A stretch of DNA of 6,122 nucleotides from the NCBI GenBank assembly GCA_902494945.1, contig CABUVF010000130.1, positions 1 through 6,122 on the forward strand, read 5' to 3'. A program made the position numbers and the translations under genes. The notes beneath the pieces were generated by a model. It had not been told where the DNA came from and searched no databases. It worked only from the letters and a program-made list of their open reading frames with translations. This DNA comes from an uncultured Collinsella sp. (GTDB lineage Bacteria > Actinomycetota > Coriobacteriia > Coriobacteriales > Coriobacteriaceae). Below, piece after piece: positions 1-5,159 of this stretch. Position 1 is the first letter of the stretch, and every line of letters starts with the position of its first letter.

Positions 1-338
1 CCGATGGTGCACAGCACGTACACGGTCAAAAATGCCATGGCGGACATTGGGATAGCCTGCGCCAGGCAAAGAACCAGGCCCGTGAGGAAGAAGCCCAAGA
101 AGAACTTGATCTTGTTGCCGGCGTAATCGGCAAGCGCGCCCAGAATGGGCATGAGCATGGCAATGACCAGCGAGGCAATCGTCTGAGCGTTGCCCCAAGC
201 GATCACCAGGTCTGCCGAGGAAGCACCGGTATTGATGGCGTTAAAGTAGATGGGCACCACCGAGGTATTGAGCAGCACGAGGGCCGAGTTTCCCACATCG
301 TACATGACCCAGTTACGCTCGAGCTTGGTGTATTTCAT
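1..338 (-). CDS. MFS transporter, UMF1/Atg22-like family (5' part, truncated by window edge)
   Basis: The first 112 residues of an integral membrane transporter are visible; the rest lies beyond the left edge. The protein opens MKYTKLERNW and then has the YDVGNSA motif (residues 13-19), a variant of the YDxxNSAF motif of UMF1/Atg22-like major facilitator proteins. Hydrophobic helices run at about residues 14-35, 44-70 and 79-97, with a third-to-fourth helix region beyond. A motif-A loop, GALADYAGNK (67-76), fits the MFS pattern GxxxDxxGxK between helices 2 and 3. The ATG at 338 is preceded by GAAGGG at 348-353, nine bases away, which supports this start. The gene lies 101 bases downstream of the PLC-like gene on the same strand, so co-transcription is possible but unproven. 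The substrate cannot be told; UMF1 members are poorly characterised and some eukaryotic Atg22 relatives export amino acids. Family call fairly sure, function unknown. Confidence 0.82.
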   Translation of the reverse strand, partial: MKYTKLERNWVMYDVGNSALVLLNTSVVPIYFNAINTGASSADLVIAWGNAQTIASLVIAMLMPILGALADYAGNKIKFFLGFFLTGLVLCLAQAIPMSAMAFLTVYVLCTI

Positions 339-439
339 GGACAGGGACCCTTCGTATTCGCCCGATATGCAGTTAGTTCATCGTACCCCAATTGTCCAGA
401 AGCGCCGGTAAGGATTCGGCAAAGGGGCACGCATGGGCC
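339..439 (-). other. Intergenic gap between PLC-like gene and MFS gene
   Basis: The gap has the GAAGGG ribosome binding site of the MFS gene at 348-353. I see no stem with a T-run that would act as a terminator and no convincing promoter: a TACGAT box and a TGGACA box are present on the minus strand but not at a usable mutual spacing. The two genes may therefore be co-transcribed, or the promoter may be of a type I cannot recognise. Confidence 0.4.
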
Positions 440-1384
440 CTACTCCTCGCGGTCGAACTCCTCGTCGGCGCCGAGCACGCGACCGCTGTAATTGACATGG
501 TTGGTCACGGCTTCCATATCGCCGGTCTCGATAAAGCGGGCAACCGTGCACTCGTAATCGAGCAGCGCGCGGTCAAAGACCTCGGGGAAGCTCTCGGTCG
601 AGACTTCATCGGTAAAGGGGTTCTTCCATGCCAAGTGGCCCAGGTTGCCGGTACGCTCGGGCAGCTCGGTCGTCACGCGGTGCGCAAGGCCGTCGAGCAG
701 CGAATAATCGTGCACCAAGCCCTCAACCAGCGAGATCGCGCGCGTCTTTACGGAGCCGGCCGGCTCAATCGCGCGGTAAAGTCGCTGCATATTGGCTACG
801 GCAGCACCGTACTCCCCCACCGGGATATCGATGCCGTACACGCGTCCGGCAACATAGCTCATCAGCACGCCGGCCACGCGATTGATGCGATCGGTGGTGA
901 CGATCTCGCCCGCCGGCGGGTAATCGTCAACCGTAGCGCCATCGCGTTTAAGCTGCAGCATCAGTACATCCAGGTCGCTCTCGATCACGGCATGGACCTG
1001 ACTGCTCGAATCCTCAAGCTCTGAATCGGACTCCACGATGCCAAACTGTTGCTCATAGACAAAGGGGTGAGCGTTGCGGTCGAGCACGTAATGAGACAGC
1101 AGGCCCAGCGCAAAGGCACGACCCAAGCTGGCGTCGCGCGGCAGCAGATGCGACACGCCATCGCGCAGGCACGCGAACTGGCGAGACATGCGCGACCGAT
1201 GCATGACCTGCGCCAGCAGCGTGCAGTCGGAAACACGCGGTGTCAGAATGTGAAAGAAAAACGGGTCGGGGCCTTGGTTGCCCAAGATAAAGGCAATGCG
1301 CTCTTCATCGGACGTGATGACGCCCTGCGGAAGACGGTCGATGCTTTCCTCGCCAAACAGATGATGGGTGATAAGCGCGGGCAT
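440..1384 (-). CDS. Zinc-dependent phospholipase C family protein (Zn_dep_PLPC-like)
   Basis: A 314-residue protein resembling the bacterial zinc-dependent phospholipase C family (PF00882). Visible features are the N-terminal MPALITHHLFGEE with paired His7/His8, QGPDPFFF (37-44, Asp40), LLSHYVLDRNAHPF (95-108, with His98, Asp102, His106) and QVHAVIESDLD (129-139, His131, Glu135, Asp137). This His/Asp pattern matches metal ligands known in the family. No signal peptide or membrane helix is present, so the product is probably cytoplasmic, unlike the secreted clostridial and Bacillus phospholipases; its substrate is unknown and it may not be a phospholipase. The ATG at 1384 is chosen over an in-frame GTG at 1414 because AAAGGA (1390-1395) sits five bases upstream, the family N-terminus begins at MPALITHH, and a candidate promoter would place the transcript start downstream of the GTG. 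It follows the response regulator by 92 bases. Family call good; enzymatic activity inferred only. Confidence 0.85.
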   Translation of the reverse strand: MPALITHHLFGEESIDRLPQGVITSDEERIAFILGNQGPDPFFFHILTPRVSDCTLLAQVMHRSRMSRQFACLRDGVSHLLPRDASLGRAFALGLLSHYVLDRNAHPFVYEQQFGIVESDSELEDSSSQVHAVIESDLDVLMLQLKRDGATVDDYPPAGEIVTTDRINRVAGVLMSYVAGRVYGIDIPVGEYGAAVANMQRLYRAIEPAGSVKTRAISLVEGLVHDYSLLDGLAHRVTTELPERTGNLGHLAWKNPFTDEVSTESFPEVFDRALLDYECTVARFIETGDMEAVTNHVNYSGRVLGADEEFDREE

Positions 1385-1389
1385 AATGA

Positions 1390-1395
1390 TCCTTT
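1390..1395 (-). promoter_or_regulatory. Ribosome binding site that fixes the PLC-like start
   Basis: Minus-strand AAAGGA, five bases before the ATG at 1384. It decides between this ATG and the upstream in-frame GTG at 1414, for which I see no comparable site. Confidence 0.65.
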
Positions 1396-1416
1396 CGATT
1401 TCATTCGATGCCACCC

Positions 1417-1443
1417 ATTATGCCCACCGCGCGCCCATGCCAA
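1417..1443 (-). promoter_or_regulatory. Candidate sigma-70-type promoter for the PLC-like gene
   Basis: On the minus strand a TTGGCA box (1438-1443) matches TTGACA at five of six positions and a CATAAT box (1417-1422) matches TATAAT at five of six. The spacer is 15 bases, shorter than the optimum of 17, which lowers confidence. Transcription would start near 1410, leaving a leader of about 26 bases that contains the ribosome binding site of the PLC-like gene. This would make that gene at least partly independent of the kinase/regulator operon upstream. Confidence 0.4.
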
Positions 1444-1476
1444 ACCTGCGATGGTAAACGACGGCACGCAAGCCTC

Positions 1477-2211
1477 TTACGCAAGCCCCAGGTGCGACTT
1501 GACCTCGGCGGCACGACGACGGGACACCGGCACCGTCGAGCTCACGCGGTCGAGCCTGAGCTCCATCAACCCCGTGGAGCCAATCTCAACATTGTGCACG
1601 TCTTCCAAATTGACCAGATAGCTGCGATGAACGCGAATAAAGCCCTCGGAGCCCAAGCGACGTTCGAGCGAAGAGATCGACTCATTGATCAGATATGTTC
1701 CCTCGGCGCAGACGGCGTTGCAAAAAACGGCACGCGCCTCAAAGTAGCAGACATCCGCCACGGGGATGAACACCTTTTTGCCCCCGCGATCCACCGTCAG
1801 ACGCAAGGGCTGGCGCGGAGCATGGACGACACGACGAACGCCCAGGGCGGCCTCGATCTTATCGAGCGCCTTTGACAGGCGGGCATCCTCGACCGGCTTG
1901 ACGACGTAATCAATGGCATCGAGGTTATAGGCATCGGCCGCATACTCGGCAAATGCCGTCACAAACACCACGACCGGCGGCGTTTTTAGGTTCTGCAGCG
2001 TCTCGGCAAGCTCGATTCCCGAGCGGCCGGGCATCGTGATATCCAAAAACAGCACGTCGGGCTTGTTCGACAGAATCGACTCCACGGCCTCGGTGACATT
2101 GCCCGCCTCGGCAATCTGTCCCACACGTGCATCCTTTTCCAGCAGATAACGTAGCTCAGCCCTAATAGGAGGCTCGTCATCAACCACCAAGATGTTCCAG
2201 CCTTCGGACAT
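1477..2211 (-). CDS. LytTR-family response regulator (receiver + LytTR DNA-binding domain)
   Basis: A 244-residue cytoplasmic transcription regulator, the partner of the upstream kinase. Residues 5-120 form a CheY-like receiver: acidic pocket Asp11/Asp12 in ILVVDDE, phosphoacceptor Asp57 in LFLDITMPG, Thr85 in VFVTAF and Lys105 in YVVKP, so all activation residues are intact. Residues about 135-240 form a LytTR domain (PF04397), seen in FEARAVFC, FIRVHRSYLVNL (191-202) and the C-terminal PVSRRR (228-233). This domain binds DNA through beta strands, usually at paired direct repeats. Length is standard for AgrA/LytR/VirR-type regulators. The ATG at 2211 has GAGGGG (2220-2225) eight bases upstream; an in-frame TTG at 2235 would add eight residues and is less likely. 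The gene starts 36 bases after the kinase stop, so the two form an operon. Targets are unknown. Confidence 0.95.
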   Translation of the reverse strand: MSEGWNILVVDDEPPIRAELRYLLEKDARVGQIAEAGNVTEAVESILSNKPDVLFLDITMPGRSGIELAETLQNLKTPPVVVFVTAFAEYAADAYNLDAIDYVVKPVEDARLSKALDKIEAALGVRRVVHAPRQPLRLTVDRGGKKVFIPVADVCYFEARAVFCNAVCAEGTYLINESISSLERRLGSEGFIRVHRSYLVNLEDVHNVEIGSTGLMELRLDRVSSTVPVSRRRAAEVKSHLGLA

Positions 2212-2247
2212 ATGTGCTTCCCCTCTTTTTCTCAATCCAACCGCGTG

Positions 2248-3639
2248 CTACACCGTCAACGGCGCCGGTTCATGCGGCTCGCCGTTCAATTCAACGATGA
2301 CCTGTGTTCCCACGCCCTCCTGGGACTTCACGCGCATGCCGGAATCTTCTCCGTAAAAGAAATGGATGCGCTGAAGCACGTTGAAGAGCGCCAGGCCGCA
2401 ACCTCGCTTGATGGATCCGTCGGCGGTAATGCTCTCGGGCTCCTCTCGGCGATGCTGCTCAAACAGATGCGCGCAGACTTCTTCGCTCATACCGATGCCG
2501 TCATCTTCGACGATGATCTCCAAGCCGTCATCGGTCTCAAAAGCCCTAACACGAATAGAAAGCGGCTCGGTCTCGCGCTGCGCATGCTTGATGCAGTTTT
2601 CGAGCAGCGGCTGCAAGATAAACGGCGGCACCAGGCTATCGCGCACCTCAAAGTCGATGTCGACCGAAACGCGCAGACGGCCATCACCATACCGGGCCTG
2701 CATAAGATTGATATAACGGGTGCCCTGTTCCACCTCGTGCTCGAGCGTGGTGAGTGTATCGGAGTCAGAAAGCGTCTGACGATAGTAGTTGGAGAAGTCG
2801 ATCAGCAGCGATCGTGCCTTGTCGGGCTCGGTTCGAACGAGCGACACAATCGTGCTAATGGTATTGAATAGAAAATGCGGGTCGACCTGCGATTGCAAGG
2901 CGCGCAGCTCCACGCGGGCTGTGAGCTCGTCCTGGCGCTCGAGCTCAAAGCTGGCGAGCTGCGTGGAGATGAGGTCGGCAAAACCCGAGGCAAGGGCCGT
3001 TTGGCGCATATCGATGCTGCTCAGGCGGGGGTAATACAGCTCGAGTGTGCCCACGCAATGCCCGCGCACGGTAAGCGGCGCGACGATGCCGGCGCGCAGG
3101 CGGGGAAAATAGCCGCCCGTCTCATTGGAAGCGTCACGCGAAAACACGCTCTGCTCACCCGTCTCAATCACGTTGAGCGTGGTCTTGAGCACTACCGGGG
3201 TTCCGGCAGGGCACTTTGCCGAGTCCTCGCCCCAGCTTGCCAGCACCTGCTTGCCGTCGGTAAAGCAGATGGCAGAAGCGATGGTCTCGGACAGGATAAT
3301 TTTAGAGGCACCCAGGGCCGCTTCGGGCGTAAGACCGCGCGACGTATAGGCGAATATTTTTGATGCGATGGCGAGCGTACGGTCGGTTGCGCTCGATGTG
3401 AGGTCGTCGGGGACCACAAAGACATACGAGAAGAAAAAGCACAGCATGACCAGGCCGGCAATGACGACAACGCCTGGAACGGGATTGGGGTTATCGGTTA
3501 AATCCCAGATAAGCAGCAAGATAAGCGCCGGAACGACGACGCCAAGTAGGATGGCCTGAACCACATGCTGGGCCGTACGAAAGACCTTGGTAGAGTTGTA
3601 GCTCTTGCCCAGAATCAGCCTGTTTAAATCCACCGTCAT
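2248..3639 (-). CDS. LytS-type sensor histidine kinase (2 TM, GAF-like, His_kinase, HATPase_c)
   Basis: A 463-residue membrane sensor kinase. Two hydrophobic helices at about residues 25-45 and 56-76 enclose only a short loop (NPNPVPG), so there is little external domain. Residues about 85-235 look like a GAF-type cytoplasmic sensor, with IASAICFTDGK and GIVAPLTVRGHCVGTLELYY. Residues 246-330 are a His_kinase domain (PF06580): QVDPHFLFN carries phosphoacceptor His255, and LLENCIKHA (345-353) carries the N-box Asn348. The HATPase_c G boxes are EDDGIGM (378-384) and GCGLALFN (413-420). All catalytic parts appear intact. The cytoplasmic GAF-like region suggests an internal or membrane-linked signal, but the ligand is unknown. 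It is the first gene of the kinase/regulator operon. The start is uncertain by two codons: the ATG at 3639 directly abuts the purine-rich AAAAGGGG, whereas GTG at 3633 (Val3) has ideal spacing. Confidence 0.94.
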   Translation of the reverse strand: MTVDLNRLILGKSYNSTKVFRTAQHVVQAILLGVVVPALILLLIWDLTDNPNPVPGVVVIAGLVMLCFFFSYVFVVPDDLTSSATDRTLAIASKIFAYTSRGLTPEAALGASKIILSETIASAICFTDGKQVLASWGEDSAKCPAGTPVVLKTTLNVIETGEQSVFSRDASNETGGYFPRLRAGIVAPLTVRGHCVGTLELYYPRLSSIDMRQTALASGFADLISTQLASFELERQDELTARVELRALQSQVDPHFLFNTISTIVSLVRTEPDKARSLLIDFSNYYRQTLSDSDTLTTLEHEVEQGTRYINLMQARYGDGRLRVSVDIDFEVRDSLVPPFILQPLLENCIKHAQRETEPLSIRVRAFETDDGLEIIVEDDGIGMSEEVCAHLFEQHRREEPESITADGSIKRGCGLALFNVLQRIHFFYGEDSGMRVKSQEGVGTQVIVELNGEPHEPAPLTV

Positions 3640-3647
3640 CCCCTTTT
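3640..3647 (-). promoter_or_regulatory. Unusually placed ribosome binding site of the kinase gene
   Basis: Minus-strand AAAAGGGG touches the ATG at 3639 with no spacer. Its distance to the in-frame GTG at 3633 is six bases, normal for a Shine-Dalgarno site, so translation may start at GTG (third codon of the longer reading). Confidence 0.5.
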
Positions 3648-3663
3648 ATCTACCGCACCCATA

Positions 3664-3692
3664 GCAATAAAGAGGGCCGCAAGCGACCCTCT
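3664..3692 (-). terminator. Intrinsic terminator of the amidohydrolase transcription unit
   Basis: On the minus strand AGAGGGTCG and CGGCCCTCT (3671-3692) form a nine-pair stem with one G-T wobble and a four-base CTTG loop, followed at once by TTTATT. It stands 59 bases past the amidohydrolase stop and 25 bases before the kinase start. The T-run is short, so read-through into the kinase operon is possible. On the plus strand there is no T-run, so it looks one-directional. Confidence 0.72.
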
Positions 3693-3694
3693 CC

Positions 3695-3709
3695 ATTGCA
3701 TTATGCAAT
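3695..3709. repeat. Short palindrome ATTGCAT-N-ATGCAAT
   Basis: Two perfect seven-base arms around one central base, lying immediately upstream (in transcription order) of the terminator stem. AT-rich compared with its surroundings. It could be a protein-binding site for the kinase operon or simply the foot of an extended terminator structure; the sequence alone does not decide. Confidence 0.5.
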
Positions 3710-3710
3710 C

Positions 3711-3747
3711 AAAAACTGTATTTTACATCCAGCCATCGATGAACGGT
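3711..3747 (-). promoter_or_regulatory. Possible LytTR binding half-sites upstream of the kinase operon
   Basis: Minus-strand ACCGTTCAT (3739-3747) fits every position of the LytTR half-site consensus [TA][AC][CA]GTTN[AG][TG]. A second copy in the same direction, ACAGTTTTT (3711-3719), fits eight of nine. The gap between them is 19 bases, longer than the usual 12-13, so the pair may be fortuitous. If real, it would indicate autoregulation by the adjacent LytTR regulator. The terminator lies between this site and the kinase start. Confidence 0.25.
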
Positions 3748-3750
3748 AGC

Positions 3751-5028
3751 TTAGGCGCTGTACTTGTTTGCCTCGCCGAAGGTGCCGGCCTCGACAATCC
3801 AGCCGTCCTTCATGATGACGTCCATGTTGTCGGTGTTGAGCACGTGGATGTCGGCGGCGACGTCACCGTTGACAACCAGCAGGTCGGCGCACTTGCCGGC
3901 CTCGATGGAACCGGTCTCGTCCTCGATGTGACACATCTTGGCACCGTTGAGGGTGGCGCAGGTGATGGTCTCGACCGGGGTGAAACCGATCTTGTCGACG
4001 AACTCGTACATCTCCTCGATGGAGCAGGTGCCGTACGGGGTGACGAAGGAGAAGGAGTCGGAGCCGATCGTCATGACGACGCCGCGCTTCTTGGCCTCGC
4101 GCAGGCAGTCGTAGTTGCGCTGCAGCTCCTTCTCGACCAGGGTGCCCTCGTACTTGTCGTGCAGCTCGGGGACGTAGACGGGCGGATAGGTGGCGTACCA
4201 GGTGGGCAGGAAGGCGATCGTCGGGGTGAAGAAGGTGCCCTGCTCGGCCATGAGGTCCATGGTGCGCTCATCGATATCGAAGCCGTGGATCAGTTGCTCG
4301 CAGCCAAAGCGAACGGAATCGTAGGCAGCGGCGTGGTTGTTGTAGCAGTGACTCCACACGGGGATGCCGACCATCTTTGCCTCTTCGACCACGGCCTGGA
4401 TCTCCTCGGAGCAATAGTGCTGGTCGCGACCGGAGTCCCAGCGCCAGATGCCGCCACCGGTAGCCCAGATCTTGATGGCATCGGGGTTCTCGCGCAGGCG
4501 ACGGCGGACGGCCTTGCGCAGATCCCAAGGACCATCGACCTGGTCGCCCCAGGGGTGGGATTCCTTGTTGAGCTCCTGGGTGCAGTGGTGGGAGTCGCCG
4601 TGACCGGCAACGCGGCAGAAGCCCAGACCGGTTGCCAGAACGCGCGGGCCCTTGAAGACGCCCTTGTCGATGCAGTCACGGATCTGGATACCAAAGCGGC
4701 CGATCTCGCAGACGGTGGTGAGGCCGTGGGTGAGGCAGTCGTAGGCCTGCTTGACGGCGACGGCCTGCTTCTCGAGGAGTGGCTGCATAACCCAGTCGGT
4801 GTCATCGTCGGTCAGGTTGCCCGAGAAGTGCAGGTGGGTGTCGATCAGGCCGGGAAGGACGGTCTTGCCGGCGGCATCGATGACCTCAACGCCCTCGGGA
4901 AGGTCCTGCATGGTGCCGGCGTACTCGATCTTGCCGTTGTCGTCGACGAGAACGAGGGAGTTCTCGACCGGCTCGGCACCGGTACCGTCGATGAGCTTGC
5001 CGCCAACGATTGCATACTTAGTGGACAT
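3751..5028 (-). CDS. Metal-dependent amidohydrolase (COG1228 / Xaa-Pro dipeptidase-like)
   Basis: A 425-residue cytoplasmic hydrolase of the amidohydrolase superfamily. A small N-terminal beta-sandwich strand leads to PGLIDTHLHF (59-68) with metal ligands His65 and His67. Lys186 in AIKIWATGGG is the likely carboxylated bridging lysine, His227 (VWSHCY) and His248 (LIHGF) are further ligands, and Asp324 (IGSDSF) is the catalytic acid/base. The C-terminal GSIEAGKCADLLVV (373-386) is the typical return to the sandwich. GHGDSHH (142-148) recalls the GGHG element of imidazolonepropionase-like and Xaa-Pro dipeptidase enzymes. The binuclear site is thus complete; the substrate is probably an N-acyl amino acid, dipeptide or cyclic amide, not resolvable here. 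Thirteen cysteines is high for this size. The ATG at 5028 has a near-ideal AAGGAGG site. The permease upstream may supply the substrate. Strong codon bias suggests high expression. Confidence 0.92.
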   Translation of the reverse strand: MSTKYAIVGGKLIDGTGAEPVENSLVLVDDNGKIEYAGTMQDLPEGVEVIDAAGKTVLPGLIDTHLHFSGNLTDDDTDWVMQPLLEKQAVAVKQAYDCLTHGLTTVCEIGRFGIQIRDCIDKGVFKGPRVLATGLGFCRVAGHGDSHHCTQELNKESHPWGDQVDGPWDLRKAVRRRLRENPDAIKIWATGGGIWRWDSGRDQHYCSEEIQAVVEEAKMVGIPVWSHCYNNHAAAYDSVRFGCEQLIHGFDIDERTMDLMAEQGTFFTPTIAFLPTWYATYPPVYVPELHDKYEGTLVEKELQRNYDCLREAKKRGVVMTIGSDSFSFVTPYGTCSIEEMYEFVDKIGFTPVETITCATLNGAKMCHIEDETGSIEAGKCADLLVVNGDVAADIHVLNTDNMDVIMKDGWIVEAGTFGEANKYSA

Positions 5029-5032
5029 GGTT

Positions 5033-5039
5033 CCTCCTT
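5033..5039 (-). promoter_or_regulatory. Strong ribosome binding site of the amidohydrolase
   Basis: Minus-strand AAGGAGG, four bases before the ATG at 5028. It is the strongest such site in the window and fits the biased codon use of the gene. Confidence 0.85.
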
Positions 5040-5050
5040 ATGGATCCATA
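5039..5050. repeat. 12-base perfect palindrome TATGGATCCATA
   Basis: A perfect palindrome overlapping the first base of the amidohydrolase ribosome binding site. Immediately upstream on the minus strand is TATATG, which could be a weak -10 box with TTAACC 18 bases further upstream. That placement would make the palindrome a possible operator. No protein can be named for it. Confidence 0.45.
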
Positions 5051-5058
5051 TAGTGGGC

Positions 5059-5082
5059 GAGGCCGTGTTGGGTTAAGGCCTC
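5059..5082 (-). repeat. Short inverted repeat GAGGCC / GGCCTC in the amidohydrolase leader
   Basis: Six-base perfect arms separated by 12 bases, with two wobble pairs possible beyond the base of the stem on the minus-strand RNA. It stands about 20 bases before the amidohydrolase ribosome binding site and has no following T-run, so it is not a standard terminator. Confidence 0.4.
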
Positions 5083-5101
5083 ACAAAGCTACCCAAGTGG
5101 C

Positions 5102-5153
5102 GCCGGGTTCGGTGCGCGGAAGAGAGGGGCCCGCGCACCTGATCCGCCCCGGC
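5102..5153 (-). repeat. Nested GC-rich inverted repeat after the permease
   Basis: The inner arms, GGTGCGCGG (5111-5119) and CCGCGCACC (5131-5139), are perfect over nine bases around an 11-base loop. Outer arms GCCGGG (5102-5107) and CCCGGC (5148-5153) are also perfect and would close a second stem across an internal loop. The structure begins seven bases after the permease stop. No T-run follows on the minus strand, so it is either a Rho-type or inefficient terminator, or a 3' stabilising or processing hairpin that sets different mRNA levels for permease and amidohydrolase. Confidence 0.65.
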
Positions 5154-5159
5154 TCGGCG

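Noticed and set aside
352..385. AGTTAGTT on the plus strand upstream of the MFS gene as a LytTR site
   Set aside because: The two partial matches overlap with a four-base period, which does not fit the usual paired half-site spacing, and each misses a consensus position.
392..1024. A 210-codon plus-strand open frame opposite the PLC-like gene
   Set aside because: The opposite strand encodes a protein with clear metal-ligand motifs; this frame shows no domain and is a shadow caused by high GC.
1385..1476. A terminator after the response regulator
   Set aside because: No stem of useful length with a following T-run could be found; only short four-base complementarities.
2212..2871. A 219-codon plus-strand open frame opposite the kinase
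   Set aside because: It lies antisense to the His_kinase and ATPase core, whose motifs are unmistakable; no independent evidence of coding.
3695..3726. CATAAT near 3702 (minus strand) as a -10 box of the kinase operon
   Set aside because: The only -35 candidate, TGTAAA 16 bases upstream, is poor, and the transcript would enter the terminator stem at once. Not supported as a promoter without 5'-end data.
3703..5076. A 457-codon open frame on the plus strand opposite the amidohydrolase
   Set aside because: It covers the whole amidohydrolase in antisense, is made of low-complexity Val/Gly/Asp/Leu stretches, matches no family I know, and is explained by the strong codon bias of the real gene, which leaves few stops on the other strand.
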